DNA from: Anaerocolumna sp. AGMB13025
GTDB taxonomy: Bacteria; Bacillota; Clostridia; Lachnospirales; Lachnospiraceae
Direction of reading: 5' to 3'
Length of the DNA stretch: 64,000 nt
Assembly (NCBI RefSeq): GCF_029689925.1
Contig: NZ_CP121445.1
Span: forward strand, 6,072,501 to 6,136,500
In this document: positions 26,616 to 35,378 of the stretch, piece after piece
Position numbering within the stretch: the stretch's first letter is position 1
Layout: every line of letters starts with the position of its first letter
The notes under the pieces: generated by a model
Told to the model about the DNA's origin: nothing
What the model saw: only the letters and a program-made list of their open reading frames with translations
Database searches by the model: none
Translations under genes and position numbers: made by a program

Positions 26616-27152
26616 TTACACTAATTCGATTAATACTTCCATAGCTGCATCGCCTTTACGAGGTCCAATCTTTACGATTCTTGTGTAACCACCGTTACGG
26701 CTTACATACTTAGGCGCGATTTCATCAAATAATTTTTCTGTTACATCAACAGTTTTGGTGTTTTTCTTCTTACCAGCTGCTTCTGTAGGTACTTCTGTTA
26801 CGGAATAAAGGAATTTTAACATTTGTCTTCTTGCATGAAGGCGGGTTGCACTATCTTTTTTGATTGTTTTTTCAACATCATCATATACTGTAACCTTTTT
26901 ACCGTTAACAACTTCTTTTACTTTATTACCGTCTTTATCTTTACGAGCTACTTTCGCTTTTACTGTAACAGTTTCGAAATTATCTTTTTCTTTTACAGCT
27001 AAAGCTATCATACCTTCAGCGATTCTGCGGATTTCCTTTGCTTTCGCTTCGGTAGTAATTATTTTACCATTGTATAATAAATTTGTTACTTGGTTTCTAA
27101 GCAACGCTTTCCTTTGGTTGGATGTTCTTCCAAGTTTTCTATAGCCTGCCAT
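26616..27152 (-). CDS. rplQ: 50S ribosomal protein L17 with lineage-specific insertions
   Basis: L17 core blocks are clear: GYRKLGRTSNQRKALLRNQ, GKIITTEAKAKEIRR, DLHARRQ-like RLHARRQMLKFLY, KLFDEIAPKY, NGGYTRIVKIGPRKGDAA. At 178 residues it is longer than the usual 115-130 because of lysine-rich inserts at about 57-101 and 117-136, both in frame. It is last in rpsM-rpsK-rpsD-rpoA-rplQ, 26 nt after rpoA. Confidence 0.97.
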   Translation of the reverse strand: MAGYRKLGRTSNQRKALLRNQVTNLLYNGKIITTEAKAKEIRRIAEGMIALAVKEKDNFETVTVKAKVARKDKDGNKVKEVVNGKKVTVYDDVEKTIKKDSATRLHARRQMLKFLYSVTEVPTEAAGKKKNTKTVDVTEKLFDEIAPKYVSRNGGYTRIVKIGPRKGDAAMEVLIELV

Positions 27153-27178
27153 TTTTTTCCCTCCTTTAACTTCTGTTT

Positions 27179-28138
27179 TTAGTCATCGCTTACATTAAGT
27201 GATAAGCCAAGCTCTTTCAGCTTTGCAAGTACTTCTTCTAATGACTTACGACCAAGATTTCTAACCTTCATCATATCTTCAGAAGTTTTATTCGTTAATT
27301 CTTCAACCGTATTAATTCCGGCTCTCTTCAGACAATTATAAGAACGAACGGATAATTCCAATTCGTCAATATTCATTTCCAGAACTTTTTCTTTCTCATT
27401 ATCTTCTTTTTCAACCATAATTTCAGCGGTTTTAGCATTTTCGGATAAATCGATAAATGAATTAAGATGTTCACTTAAAACCTTAGCAGCTAAACTAACA
27501 GCTTCATCAGGAGCTAAAGTTCCGTTGGTATATACGTCTAGTGTAAGTTTATCAAAATCTGTTATTTGACCAACACGGGTATTCTCAACAGTTAAATTAA
27601 CGCGTTCAACAGGAGTATAGATAGAATCAATTGGAATAACTCCAATTGGTAAATCATCATTCTTGTTCTTATCCGCACTAATATATCCTCTGCCCTTTGT
27701 AATGGTTATCTCCATATACAGTTTGCTGTCGTTGCCGCCGTTTAATGTTGCAATCGGCAATTCAGGGTTAAGCACCTCAATATCAGGGTCAGCCTGGATA
27801 TCTCCGGCTGTTACAACACCTTCACCTTCAAATTCTATATAAGCCGTCTTCGGTTCATTTGTCTCACTGGTATTTTTGATTGCTAAACTCTTTAAGTTCA
27901 TGATGATTTCAGTAACATCCTCTTTAACGCCAGGAATTGCACTGAATTCATGAACAACGCCATCAATCTTAACTTGACTGACTGCAGCACCGGGTAAGGA
28001 TGAAAGCATAATTCTTCTCAAAGAATTACCCAAGGTTGTACCGTATCCTCGTTCCAAAGGTTCTACTACAAAACGTCCAAATTTTTTATCTTCAGAAATT
28101 TCTGCAATTTCAATTTTTGGTTTTTCGAAATCAAACAC
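27179..28138 (-). CDS. rpoA: RNA polymerase alpha subunit
   Basis: A 319-residue alpha subunit: the N-terminal assembly domain (FVVEPLERGYGTTLGNSLRRIMLSSLPG) and the C-terminal DNA- and activator-binding domain (ELSVRSYNCLKRAGINTVEEL, then RNLGRKSLEEV) joined by an acidic linker near 235-250. Located after rpsD in the alpha operon. Confidence 0.98.
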   Translation of the reverse strand: MFDFEKPKIEIAEISEDKKFGRFVVEPLERGYGTTLGNSLRRIMLSSLPGAAVSQVKIDGVVHEFSAIPGVKEDVTEIIMNLKSLAIKNTSETNEPKTAYIEFEGEGVVTAGDIQADPDIEVLNPELPIATLNGGNDSKLYMEITITKGRGYISADKNKNDDLPIGVIPIDSIYTPVERVNLTVENTRVGQITDFDKLTLDVYTNGTLAPDEAVSLAAKVLSEHLNSFIDLSENAKTAEIMVEKEDNEKEKVLEMNIDELELSVRSYNCLKRAGINTVEELTNKTSEDMMKVRNLGRKSLEEVLAKLKELGLSLNVSDD

Positions 28139-28179
28139 AATAGGACCCTCCTTATGGGTTATTATGATACGATTAATGA

Positions 28180-28776
28180 TTACTTAGAATACAACTCGAC
28201 GATAAGCATTTCATTTACCGGAACATCGATTTGGTCTCTTGAAGGAATCTCTTTTACTGTGCCGCTAAGCGCTTCGTGATTTGCTTCAAGCCAAGCTGGG
28301 GTTGTTCTTCCAGCTGTCACTTCTAATACATCTTTATATCTTTGAGCGCTCTTGAATTTTTCTTTGATTTCAATAACGTCACCTGCTTTTACTACGTAAG
28401 AAGGAATATTGATGCATTTTCCATTTACTAATACATGTTTATGATCAACGATCTGTCTAGCTTCACTTCTGGTTCTACCGAAACCTAAACGGAATATAAC
28501 ATTATCCAGTCTAAGTTCAAGAAGGATCATAAGATTTTCACCGGTTGTACCGTATTTCATTTTCTTTGCTTTATCAAAATTGTTTCTGAAAGGTTTTTCC
28601 AGAATACCATAGATAAATTTAGCCTTTTGTTTTTCTCTTAACTGTGTACCATACTCGCTTAATTTCTTGCCGGCTCTTGAAGAAGTTCTGTTAGACTTCT
28701 TATCAATACCTAAGTATGCAGGTTCCAGACCAAGTGATCTGCATTTCTTTAAAACAGGACCCATGTCTCTTGCCAT
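28180..28776 (-). CDS. rpsD: 30S ribosomal protein S4
   Basis: A 198-residue S4, with RGEQxR-like YGTQLREKQKAKFIYGILEKPF and the S4 RNA-binding domain (LDNVIFRLGFGRTRSEARQIVDHKHVLVNG). The N-terminus has a single cysteine, so it is the zinc-free type. S4 commonly autoregulates the operon that contains it; the long leader before rpsM is a candidate target. It lies 16 nt after rpsK. Confidence 0.98.
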   Translation of the reverse strand: MARDMGPVLKKCRSLGLEPAYLGIDKKSNRTSSRAGKKLSEYGTQLREKQKAKFIYGILEKPFRNNFDKAKKMKYGTTGENLMILLELRLDNVIFRLGFGRTRSEARQIVDHKHVLVNGKCINIPSYVVKAGDVIEIKEKFKSAQRYKDVLEVTAGRTTPAWLEANHEALSGTVKEIPSRDQIDVPVNEMLIVELYSK

Positions 28777-28792
28777 TGTTATTTACCTCCTA

Positions 28793-29188
28793 TTAGACTC
28801 TTCTGCGTTTCGGAGGTCTACATCCGTTGTGAGGAACCGGAGTGACATCCTTAATACTGGTTACTTCAATACCGCAAGCTTGAAGTGCACGAATTGCTGC
28901 TTCTCTTCCTGAACCTGGGCCTTTTACCATAACATCAACTGATCTTAAACCATGTACTAACGCTGCTTTAGCTGCTGTTTCTGCTGCCATCTGAGCTGCA
29001 TAGGGAGTAGACTTTCTGGAACCTCTAAATCCTAATCCGCCAGCACTAGCCCATGAAAGAGCATTGCCTTCTGCATCGGTCAGAGTAACAATTGTATTAT
29101 TAAAAGATGACTGGATATGTGCCTGTCCACGATCGACGTTCTTCTTGACACGTTTCTTAGTCACTTTTTTTGCTATCTTTTTAGCCAT
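28793..29188 (-). CDS. rpsK: 30S ribosomal protein S11
   Basis: A 131-residue S11: HIQSSFNNTIVTLTDAEGNALSWASAGGLGFRGSRKSTPYAAQ and the C-terminal DVTPVPHNGCRPPKRRRV. The N-terminus is very lysine-rich. It sits between rpsM and rpsD, 71 nt after rpsM. Confidence 0.98.
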   Translation of the reverse strand: MAKKIAKKVTKKRVKKNVDRGQAHIQSSFNNTIVTLTDAEGNALSWASAGGLGFRGSRKSTPYAAQMAAETAAKAALVHGLRSVDVMVKGPGSGREAAIRALQACGIEVTSIKDVTPVPHNGCRPPKRRRV

Positions 29189-29259
29189 TTAACAAACCCT
29201 CCTATTGGATTTTTTAACTACTTAATTAATTCGTGACGATTTGGTCACGGCAGATTATA

Positions 29260-29628
29260 TTACTTCTTCTTATTTGCAACTGTACGCTTAGGTCCTTTTC
29301 TGGTTCTAGCGTTTGTCTTAGTTTTCTGTCCACGAACAGGAAGACCTTTTCTATGACGGATTCCTCTGTAGCATCCAATTTCTTGAAGTCTCTTAATATT
29401 AAGGGCGATTTCTCTTCTTAAATCACCTTCAACCTGCTGGGTTGCATCAATTATATCACGAATTCTAGCTACTTCTTCGTCTGTTAAATCTCTGACACGT
29501 GTGTCCGGATTAACGTTAGCTTCTTTTAAAATACGGTTTGAACTTACTCTACCAATACCATATATATAAGTAAGACCGATTTCTACACGTTTCTCTCTTG
29601 GTAAATCTACACCACTGATACGAGCCAT
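29260..29628 (-). CDS. rpsM: 30S ribosomal protein S13
   Basis: A 122-residue S13 (MARISGVDLPREKRVEIGLTYIYGIG, RHRKGLPVRGQKTKTNARTRKG). ATG 29628 fits the family N-terminus and has GGAGG 12 nt upstream; the longer frame to 29682 is not conserved-looking. It is the first gene of the alpha operon and is preceded by a structured leader of about 350 nt. Confidence 0.97.
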   Translation of the reverse strand: MARISGVDLPREKRVEIGLTYIYGIGRVSSNRILKEANVNPDTRVRDLTDEEVARIRDIIDATQQVEGDLRREIALNIKRLQEIGCYRGIRHRKGLPVRGQKTKTNARTRKGPKRTVANKKK

Positions 29629-29975
29629 GTGCGTATTACACCTCCGTTGGATTTTAATAAGAGTGAAGTCATTTAGTATCATATAAAACTAATTGCTTTA
29701 TATGGTGAAATGTATACTATAATCCGTCACCCCTGGATTAAATGTTTCTTTCATATAACATATTTTAGATAAAATACAATGAACAACTCTTCCAAGTGTT
29801 TCATTGCACAGCCGCTTTAAATTGTGACAAGCAAAGGGATACCCTTACCTGCTGAAATCATAATAATGATATGAAACGGGCGCGATGCGCCATCGTCTGA
29901 TTCCAAAGCAATTTAACTAAACTGCCCACAATATCACAACTGCAAAAATGCAGATTGTAACACAAAAAGCAAGAA
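29629..29975 (-). promoter_or_regulatory. Long structured leader of the alpha operon (candidate S4-type ribosomal leader)
   Basis: About 345 nt lie between the promoter and rpsM without a gene. On the minus strand it contains three short strong hairpins: CTGCA-TTTT-TGCAG, GGCGC-ATC-GCGCC and AAGGG-TAT-CCCTT. Such a leader before rpsM is where S4-binding autoregulatory RNA is found in other bacteria. The identity of the regulator here is inference. Confidence 0.5.
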
Positions 29976-29981
29976 CTAGAT

Positions 29982-30010
29982 TATATAGAACAATAAAAGA
30001 CTGCCGTCAA
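29982..30010 (-). promoter_or_regulatory. Probable sigma-A promoter of the alpha operon
   Basis: On the minus strand TTGACG (30010-30005), 17 bp, TATATA (29987-29982), beginning 24 nt after the rpmJ stop. A weak hairpin GGCTG/CAGTC with a following T-run overlaps the -35 side and may end the upstream transcript. Confidence 0.6.
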
Positions 30011-30033
30011 ACAGCCAACTCTTCTATTGAATA

Positions 30034-30147
30034 TTAGCCTTGTCTTTGTTTGTGTCTGGGATTTTCACAGATTACTCTGATACTTCCCTTTCTTTTAATA
30101 ATCTTACACTTTTCGCAGATTGGTTTTACTGATGACCTTACTTTCAC
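30034..30147 (-). CDS. rpmJ: 50S ribosomal protein L36
   Basis: A 37-residue L36 starting at GTG 30147, 9 nt after AAAGGAG: V-K-V-R-S-S-V-K-P-I-C-E-K-C, then GSIRVICENPRHKQRQG. The zinc ligands C11, C14, C27 and H32 are all there, so this is the zinc-binding form. It follows infA, as in other Firmicutes, with a gap of about 100 nt. Confidence 0.96.
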   Translation of the reverse strand: MKVRSSVKPICEKCKIIKRKGSIRVICENPRHKQRQG

Positions 30148-30250
30148 AGTAATTCACTCCTTTCAAAAAAAGTCCGTCTATCATTATAACACTGTTATAA
30201 TAATATATCAAGTAATATTTTCATATTTATTTACTTGAAATTTATCGAAA

Positions 30251-30469
30251 TTATTTGTCACGCCAAATAATTCTGCCTTTAGTTAAATCATATGGAGATA
30301 ATTCCAGGGTAACTTTATCGCCTGGTACTATTTTAATGAAATTCATACGCAGCTTTCCGCTGATATGTGCTAATACTCTATGTCCGTTCTCTAATTCTAC
30401 CTGAAACATTGCATTGGGTAATTTTTCGATTACGGTTCCTTCGATTTCTACTACATCTGATTTTGACAC
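30251..30469 (-). CDS. infA: Translation initiation factor IF-1
   Basis: A 72-residue OB-fold IF-1 (IEGTVIEKLPNAMFQVELENGHRVLAHISGKLRMNFIKIVPGDKVTLELSPYDLTKGRI), full length. It lies between the KOW protein and rpmJ in the standard Gram-positive order. Confidence 0.98.
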   Translation of the reverse strand: MSKSDVVEIEGTVIEKLPNAMFQVELENGHRVLAHISGKLRMNFIKIVPGDKVTLELSPYDLTKGRIIWRDK

Positions 30470-30535
30470 TATGTCACCTCCATGATTTGAAGAAATTTAG
30501 TTATCTTTTATTCCTTCACTCATCATCATTACCTA

Positions 30536-30817
30536 CTAACTATGACTACATTTTTTTGTTTTATAGAGCTTTATGGCTCTTTTCACATCTTCATTGATTA
30601 TCTTCTCTTGATTCGCATATCTTTGTGACAGCTTTTCATCTGTATATTGAATAGATTGGATATGCTTTCGTTTCTTTTTCTTGGGTTTTTCCAACGTTCT
30701 GTTTTTGCCGTCCATCAAATAAACATATTCAGAATCTGATTTAAGTATGACAAAAACTTCACCTTTGTCATGGCCAGCCTTGGATACTGCTATATTGCCG
30801 AATTCATATAACGACAT
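30536..30817 (-). CDS. KOW-domain RNA-binding protein
   Basis: A 93-residue protein whose first 45 residues look like a KOW/SH3-type fold (IAVSKAGHDKGEVFVILKSDSEYVYLMDGKNRTLEKPKKKK), similar to the L14e-like proteins found between map and infA in many clostridia. The basic tail suggests RNA or ribosome binding. The exact role is unknown. Confidence 0.85.
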   Translation of the reverse strand: MSLYEFGNIAVSKAGHDKGEVFVILKSDSEYVYLMDGKNRTLEKPKKKKRKHIQSIQYTDEKLSQRYANQEKIINEDVKRAIKLYKTKKCSHS

Positions 30818-30930
30818 ATCGGATCTCCACTTAATTATAGTTACCTGTTCCCGGATTGACGCATTGACTACGGCGCCGGTACTAAGGAGTTGAAAAATCA
30901 GTTTAAACTGACCGTTATTACGTATTGCGG

Positions 30931-31686
30931 TTATAACCGTATCGATAAAATCTCCGGTTCACCTTCCGTAATAAGAATGGTATTCTCATAATGTGCTGAT
31001 AAGGAGCCATCCTCAGAAACTACGGTCCAATCATCGTCTTCCCAGTATACATCATACCTGCCGGCGTTAACCATTGGTTCAATCGCTAATGTCATTCCGG
31101 GCTCTAAGCGGATACCTCTTCTTTTTTGTCTGAAATTCGGTATCTGGGGCTCTTCATGCAAATCTTTACCGATTCCATGACCTACCAGATCCCTGACTAC
31201 TGAAAAACCAAAAGATTCTACATAATCTTGAATTGCAGCAGAGATTTCATATAGATGATTGCCAGCTTTTGCACATTTAATACCTTCATAGAAGCTTTGT
31301 TTTGTTACCTCGATAAGCTTTTGGGCTTCTTCGGTAATTTCTCCGATTGCCCAGGTTCTTGCTGCATCGGATTGAAAGCCTTTATGAATAACACCTGCAT
31401 CCAAACTGACAATATCGCCGTCTCTTAAAAATGTACTCTTATTCGGTATGCCATGTACTACCTGCTCATTAAGGGATACACAAATGGAAGCAGGATAACC
31501 ATTATAGTTTAAAAAGGATGGTATACACCCATAGCTTCTGATCAGCTCATCTGCTTTTTTGTCAATATCCAGGGTAGATATGCCGGGCTTAAGATATTTT
31601 TCAAGCTCTTCATGTACAATAGCCAGGATGTTGCCAGCTTCACGCATTAATTCAATTTCTCTCTCTGATTTAATAATAACTGACAT
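30931..31686 (-). CDS. map: Methionine aminopeptidase type I
   Basis: A 251-residue metalloaminopeptidase that removes initiator methionine. Metal ligands are visible in SLDAGVIHKGFQSDAART (two Asp), GHGIGKDLHEEPQ (His), AIEPMVN (Glu) and YENTILIT (Glu). ATG 31686 follows GGGAGAGATT, and the family begins M-S-V-I-I-K-S; an extension to 31737 is unlikely. It is downstream of adk by 64 nt. Confidence 0.96.
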   Translation of the reverse strand: MSVIIKSEREIELMREAGNILAIVHEELEKYLKPGISTLDIDKKADELIRSYGCIPSFLNYNGYPASICVSLNEQVVHGIPNKSTFLRDGDIVSLDAGVIHKGFQSDAARTWAIGEITEEAQKLIEVTKQSFYEGIKCAKAGNHLYEISAAIQDYVESFGFSVVRDLVGHGIGKDLHEEPQIPNFRQKRRGIRLEPGMTLAIEPMVNAGRYDVYWEDDDWTVVSEDGSLSAHYENTILITEGEPEILSIRL

Positions 31687-31750
31687 AATCTCTCCCATGC
31701 ATTGATATTCCTTGCATATCAATGTATTACAATTCATACACCTATGGATT

Positions 31751-32395
31751 TTATTGTTCCAAAACGCTTACGATTGCTTTAAATACCTCAGCCATGTCCT
31801 TCGTTCCGTCAACTTCCACTAAGACACCCTGATTCTTATAGAAATCAATTAAAGGCTGGGTTTGTTCATGATATACCTTTAATCTCTTTAATACAGTCTC
31901 AGGCTTATCATCATCTCGTAATACCAGCTCAGAGCCGCATACATCGCAGATGCCTTCAACCTTAGTAGGTATATGTTCCAAATGATAAGTTGCTCCACAG
32001 TTTAAGCATGCCCTGCGTCCAGACATACGATCAACAATGTTGGAATCCGGCACTTCCACATTAACAGCAAAATCAATTTTTTCATTGATTGCTTTCAGTG
32101 CAGTATCAAGTGCTTCTGCCTGTGGTATGGTTCTTGGAAAACCATCAAAAACATAACCATTCACGCAATCATCCTGTTTTACTCTGTCTACTACAAGGTC
32201 AACTACTAATTCATCAGGAACCAGTAATCCCTGATCCATATAAGACTTTGCTTTATTACCAAGCTCCGTACCATTCTTAATGTTAGCTCTGAAGATATCT
32301 CCTGTTGATATATGCGGAACTGTATATTTTTCAGCTATTCTTTTTGCCTGTGTGCCTTTACCTGCGCCAGGTGCGCCTAACATAATTATTTTCAT
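31751..32395 (-). CDS. adk: Adenylate kinase
   Basis: A 214-residue long-form adenylate kinase: P-loop GAPGAGKGTQ, FDGFPRT, and a zinc-binding LID with four cysteines (CLNCGATYHLEHIPT, then CDVCG), the Gram-positive type. It equilibrates AMP, ATP and ADP. Its ATG has only a weak GGTG ribosome site, and a possible 34-codon ORF stops 3 nt upstream, so translation may be coupled. Confidence 0.97.
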   Translation of the reverse strand: MKIIMLGAPGAGKGTQAKRIAEKYTVPHISTGDIFRANIKNGTELGNKAKSYMDQGLLVPDELVVDLVVDRVKQDDCVNGYVFDGFPRTIPQAEALDTALKAINEKIDFAVNVEVPDSNIVDRMSGRRACLNCGATYHLEHIPTKVEGICDVCGSELVLRDDDKPETVLKRLKVYHEQTQPLIDFYKNQGVLVEVDGTKDMAEVFKAIVSVLEQ

Positions 32396-32398
32396 TAT

Positions 32399-32503
32399 TT
32401 ACACCACTGCATACCTTAAAACTATCTGCAGTACTGCCACGAATATTAAGGAGTGAAAGAACCAAAACGTGGCATCCTTCCTGACTTTATTTTCTTTCAC
32501 CAT
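32399..32503 (-). CDS. Possible small membrane-peptide ORF just upstream of adk
   Basis: ATG 32503 opens 34 codons and ends in TAA 3 nt before the adk start. AGAGG stands 4 nt before the ATG. The peptide is basic at first (MVKENKVRKDA) and then hydrophobic (WFFHSLIFVAVLQIVLRYAVV), like a one-helix membrane peptide. I do not recognise it in any family. It could be a true small gene, a coupling leader, or chance. Confidence 0.35.
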   Translation of the reverse strand: MVKENKVRKDATFWFFHSLIFVAVLQIVLRYAVV

Positions 32504-32853
32504 AAATCCTCTGCTTACATAAGTAAGCAGACCCTTCAAACTGATTTATATGCATAATACCTGTTCTAATGTTCAAAAACATAATAAGTCATCATAATGA
32601 CCGGAATAAAGGATTAAGCACAGAACCCATAACTAAAAACGTTTCATTTTAACCTGCTGATAATGATTAGGATATTAAAGAATGTTATGATACCTTCAAA
32701 TGCCCTAATATCTATATCCTTTGTACAGTAAAATCCGGCTAAATATTCTTGAATTACTTATAAAAACCCAGAATAAGCCAAGCGTTTTTCAAAAATGTAT
32801 AATCTGCAAATGGCGGAGCAGGGGCTCCGCCTTCGCAAATTTCATTATGTCTG
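32504..32853. other. secY-adk intergenic region with two perfect hairpins
   Basis: No larger gene is seen. A 9-bp inverted repeat TCTGCTTAC / GTAAGCAGA (32510-32518, 32523-32531) ends right at the ribosome site of the small ORF. GGCGGAGC / GCTCCGCC (32812-32819, 32824-32831) lies just after secY; it lacks a T-run, so it may stabilise the secY mRNA end more than terminate. Confidence 0.6.
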
Positions 32854-34182
32854 TTAATCGTTTAAAAATCCTTTATAATGACGTACTAGCATCTGTGATT
32901 CAATCTGCTTGATTGTATCAAGAACAACACCTACGATAATGATTAAGGATGTTCCGCCGAACGATACATCTGCACCAAAAGCTCCTGAAAAGAAAATAGG
33001 AATAACTGCTACAATGGTAAGACCAACAGCACCTATAAAAATGATATGGTTAAGAACTTTTGTCAAATATTCAGTCGTTGGCTTTCCTGGGCGGATACCC
33101 GGGATAAAACCACCCTGCTTCTTCATATTATTCGATACTTCAATTGGATTAAATGTAATGGAAGTATAGAAATAAGCAAAGAAAATTACTAATACAATAT
33201 AAATCAATAATCCGATTGAATATTTGAATTCGCCTATACTTTTAAAATTTAACCAGGTATTCTGGTTTAATAAGTACAATACTTTAGGCCAAAAATATGC
33301 TCTTGCCGGACTTACACCAAAAAATGATGAAATAACGATCGGAAATTGCAGTAATGAACCTGCAAAGATTACCGGTATAACACCGGCTGTATTTACTTTC
33401 AAAGGAATATGGGAAGACTGACCGCCTACCATTTTCCTTCCCTGTACTTTCTTTGCATATTGTACTGGTATTCTTCTCTGGGCATTCTGTAACAATACAA
33501 TGAAAGCTACTACCGTAACAATAACCACAAGGATTATAACAGCTCCGATAAGACCATTCATTACATTGGAAGCACCAGCTACAAATTTTCTATAAAGGTT
33601 TGTAATATCACTTGGCATTCTTGCAATGATATTAATTAAAAGGATAATTGAGATACCATTTCCAACGCCTTTTTCTGTAATTCTTTCGCCTAACCACATT
33701 AAGAACGCAGAACCAGCAGTTAAGGATGCTACGATGATGACAACATTCGTAAATGTGGTGCCACCTTCTAACAAGCCTGAACTTCCGAAACCGATTGCCA
33801 TAGCAATAGATTCGATTAAAGATAAACCAATTGTCACGTAACGGGTAAACTCTGCAATTTTCTTTCTACCGTCTTCTCCTTCTTTCTGAAGTTCCTCGAG
33901 CTTTGGAATCGCTATGGTAAGGAGCTGCATAATAATGGAGGAAGTAATATATGGAGTAATATTTAATGCAAAAATTGACATTCTTGTAAAAGAACCACCT
34001 GTTAAAGTATCAAAGAATCCTAAAGAAGTCTGAGTTCCAATCCACTGTGCGAAGTATTCTCGATCGATACGTGGTACAGGAAGTTGAGAGCCAAGTCTAA
34101 CTAAAATCAGTGCTATAAAAGTAAACACTAATTTGCTTCTTATATCTTTAATCTTAAAAGCATTTCGGAACGTTTTAAACAT
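32854..34182 (-). CDS. secY: Preprotein translocase subunit SecY
   Basis: A 442-residue ten-helix channel protein of the Sec translocon. Family blocks include RIPVQYAKKVQGRKMVGGQSSHIPLKVNTAGVIPVIFAGSLL split over residues 240-285, NPxEVSNNMKKQGGFIPGIRPG and the C-terminal LVRHYKGFL. It starts 3 nt after rplO, at the end of the spc operon. Confidence 0.98.
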   Translation of the reverse strand: MFKTFRNAFKIKDIRSKLVFTFIALILVRLGSQLPVPRIDREYFAQWIGTQTSLGFFDTLTGGSFTRMSIFALNITPYITSSIIMQLLTIAIPKLEELQKEGEDGRKKIAEFTRYVTIGLSLIESIAMAIGFGSSGLLEGGTTFTNVVIIVASLTAGSAFLMWLGERITEKGVGNGISIILLINIIARMPSDITNLYRKFVAGASNVMNGLIGAVIILVVIVTVVAFIVLLQNAQRRIPVQYAKKVQGRKMVGGQSSHIPLKVNTAGVIPVIFAGSLLQFPIVISSFFGVSPARAYFWPKVLYLLNQNTWLNFKSIGEFKYSIGLLIYIVLVIFFAYFYTSITFNPIEVSNNMKKQGGFIPGIRPGKPTTEYLTKVLNHIIFIGAVGLTIVAVIPIFFSGAFGADVSFGGTSLIIIVGVVLDTIKQIESQMLVRHYKGFLND

Positions 34183-34185
34183 ATC

Positions 34186-34626
34186 CTAAATCACCTCAGC
34201 ATTTCCACCAAGAGCTTTGATCTTTTCGATTGCACTTTCACTGAATGCATTCACTTTAACATCAAGCTTTTTGGTAAGTTCTCCATTTCCTAGAATCTTA
34301 ACACCATCTTTGGGGTTATTGATGATACCAATTTCCATTAATGACTCAACGGTAACAACGGCGCCATCTTCAAATCTGTTTAATCTGTCTACATTAACTG
34401 CAATGATTTCTTTTGTATTTCTGTTTGTAAAACCTCTTTTAGGTAAAGTTCTGATAAAAGGGGTCTGACCACCTTCAAAACCTACTCTGGGTGCGCCAGA
34501 ACGGGCTTTCTGTCCTTTATGACCCTTACCTGCGGTTTTACCATTTCCTGAACCATGTCCGCGTCCTCTTCTAAAATTATCACTGTGTTTAGAGCCGTCA
34601 GCTGGTCTTAATTCTGATAAATTCAT
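34186..34626 (-). CDS. rplO: 50S ribosomal protein L15
   Basis: A 146-residue L15 with the glycine- and arginine-rich N-terminus (RRGRGHGSGNGKTAGKGHKGQKARSG in parts) and GFEGGQTPFIRTLPKRGF. Located between rpmD (28 nt upstream) and secY. Confidence 0.98.
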   Translation of the reverse strand: MNLSELRPADGSKHSDNFRRGRGHGSGNGKTAGKGHKGQKARSGAPRVGFEGGQTPFIRTLPKRGFTNRNTKEIIAVNVDRLNRFEDGAVVTVESLMEIGIINNPKDGVKILGNGELTKKLDVKVNAFSESAIEKIKALGGNAEVI

Positions 34627-34654
34627 CGATTACACCTCCTTACTTGTTTCGTAA

Positions 34655-34837
34655 TTATATCTCTTCAACCTTTACTAAATGTCTTACCTGGTTTACCATG
34701 CCTCTGATTGCTGCATTATCCGGCAATTCAACAGTCTTATTCGGTTTTTTAAGTCCTAATGCTGCAACTGTTAATTTATGCTTAGGGATTGAACCAATTG
34801 TAGATTTTACTAAAGTTATTTTTAATTTACCTGCCAT
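34655..34837 (-). CDS. rpmD: 50S ribosomal protein L30
   Basis: A 60-residue bacterial-size L30 (KITLVKSTIGSIPKHKLTVAALGLKK, IRGMVNQVRHLVKVEE). It follows rpsE by 12 nt. Confidence 0.97.
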   Translation of the reverse strand: MAGKLKITLVKSTIGSIPKHKLTVAALGLKKPNKTVELPDNAAIRGMVNQVRHLVKVEEI

Positions 34838-34849
34838 TTTAAAGTCCTC

Positions 34850-35362
34850 CTAACCTAACATATCTTCTACAGAAATACCGCGAAGCTTAGCTACTTCCTC
34901 AGGAGTCTTTAACTGACTTAATCCATCAATTGTAGCGAGAACTACGTTTTGTTTATTGTTAGAACCCAGTGACTTGGTACGGATATTCTTAAACCCTGCA
35001 AGTTCAAGAACATTACGCGCAGGACCTCCTGCGATAACACCGGTACCTTCTGGGGAACGCTTAAGTAATACAGTTGCGCTTCCGAATTTACCAATGTAGT
35101 CATGTGGCACACTGCCATTCTCATCGATAGGAAGGGTAATTAATTTCTTCATTGCGTCTTCTTTTCCCTTACGAATAGCTTCCGGAATTTCTGCTGCTTT
35201 TCCTAAACCTGCACCAACGTGTCCATTTTTGTCACCAACTACTACTAAAGCTGTAAATCTGAAATTACGTCCACCTTTAACTACTTTAGTAACACGCTTG
35301 ATTGATACTACTTTATCTTCTAATTCGCCTAGTTGACTAGCATCAACGATTGTACGTTTCAT
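34850..35362 (-). CDS. rpsE: 30S ribosomal protein S5
   Basis: A 170-residue S5: double-stranded RNA-binding N-domain (LEDKVVSIKRVTKVVKGGRNFRF) and C-domain (GTGVIAGGPARNVLELAGFKNIRTKSLGS). ATG 35362 has AAGGAGG 7 nt upstream; a longer frame to 35410 would overlap rplR and is rejected. Confidence 0.97.
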   Translation of the reverse strand: MKRTIVDASQLGELEDKVVSIKRVTKVVKGGRNFRFTALVVVGDKNGHVGAGLGKAAEIPEAIRKGKEDAMKKLITLPIDENGSVPHDYIGKFGSATVLLKRSPEGTGVIAGGPARNVLELAGFKNIRTKSLGSNNKQNVVLATIDGLSQLKTPEEVAKLRGISVEDMLG

Positions 35363-35378
35363 GTGTTTTCCTCCTTGC

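Noticed and set aside
26616..27152. rplQ suspected of frameshift because of its length
   Set aside because: Both inserts are in frame and the conserved blocks before, between and after them are intact.
29692..29790. Short ORF (M-K-H-L-E-E-L type) within the rpsM leader
   Set aside because: No ribosome site and fewer than 20 codons; treated as part of the leader RNA.
30899..30910. Palindrome CAGTTTAAACTG downstream of map
   Set aside because: Only 12 bp, no promoter nearby, and such AT-centred palindromes are frequent in this base composition.
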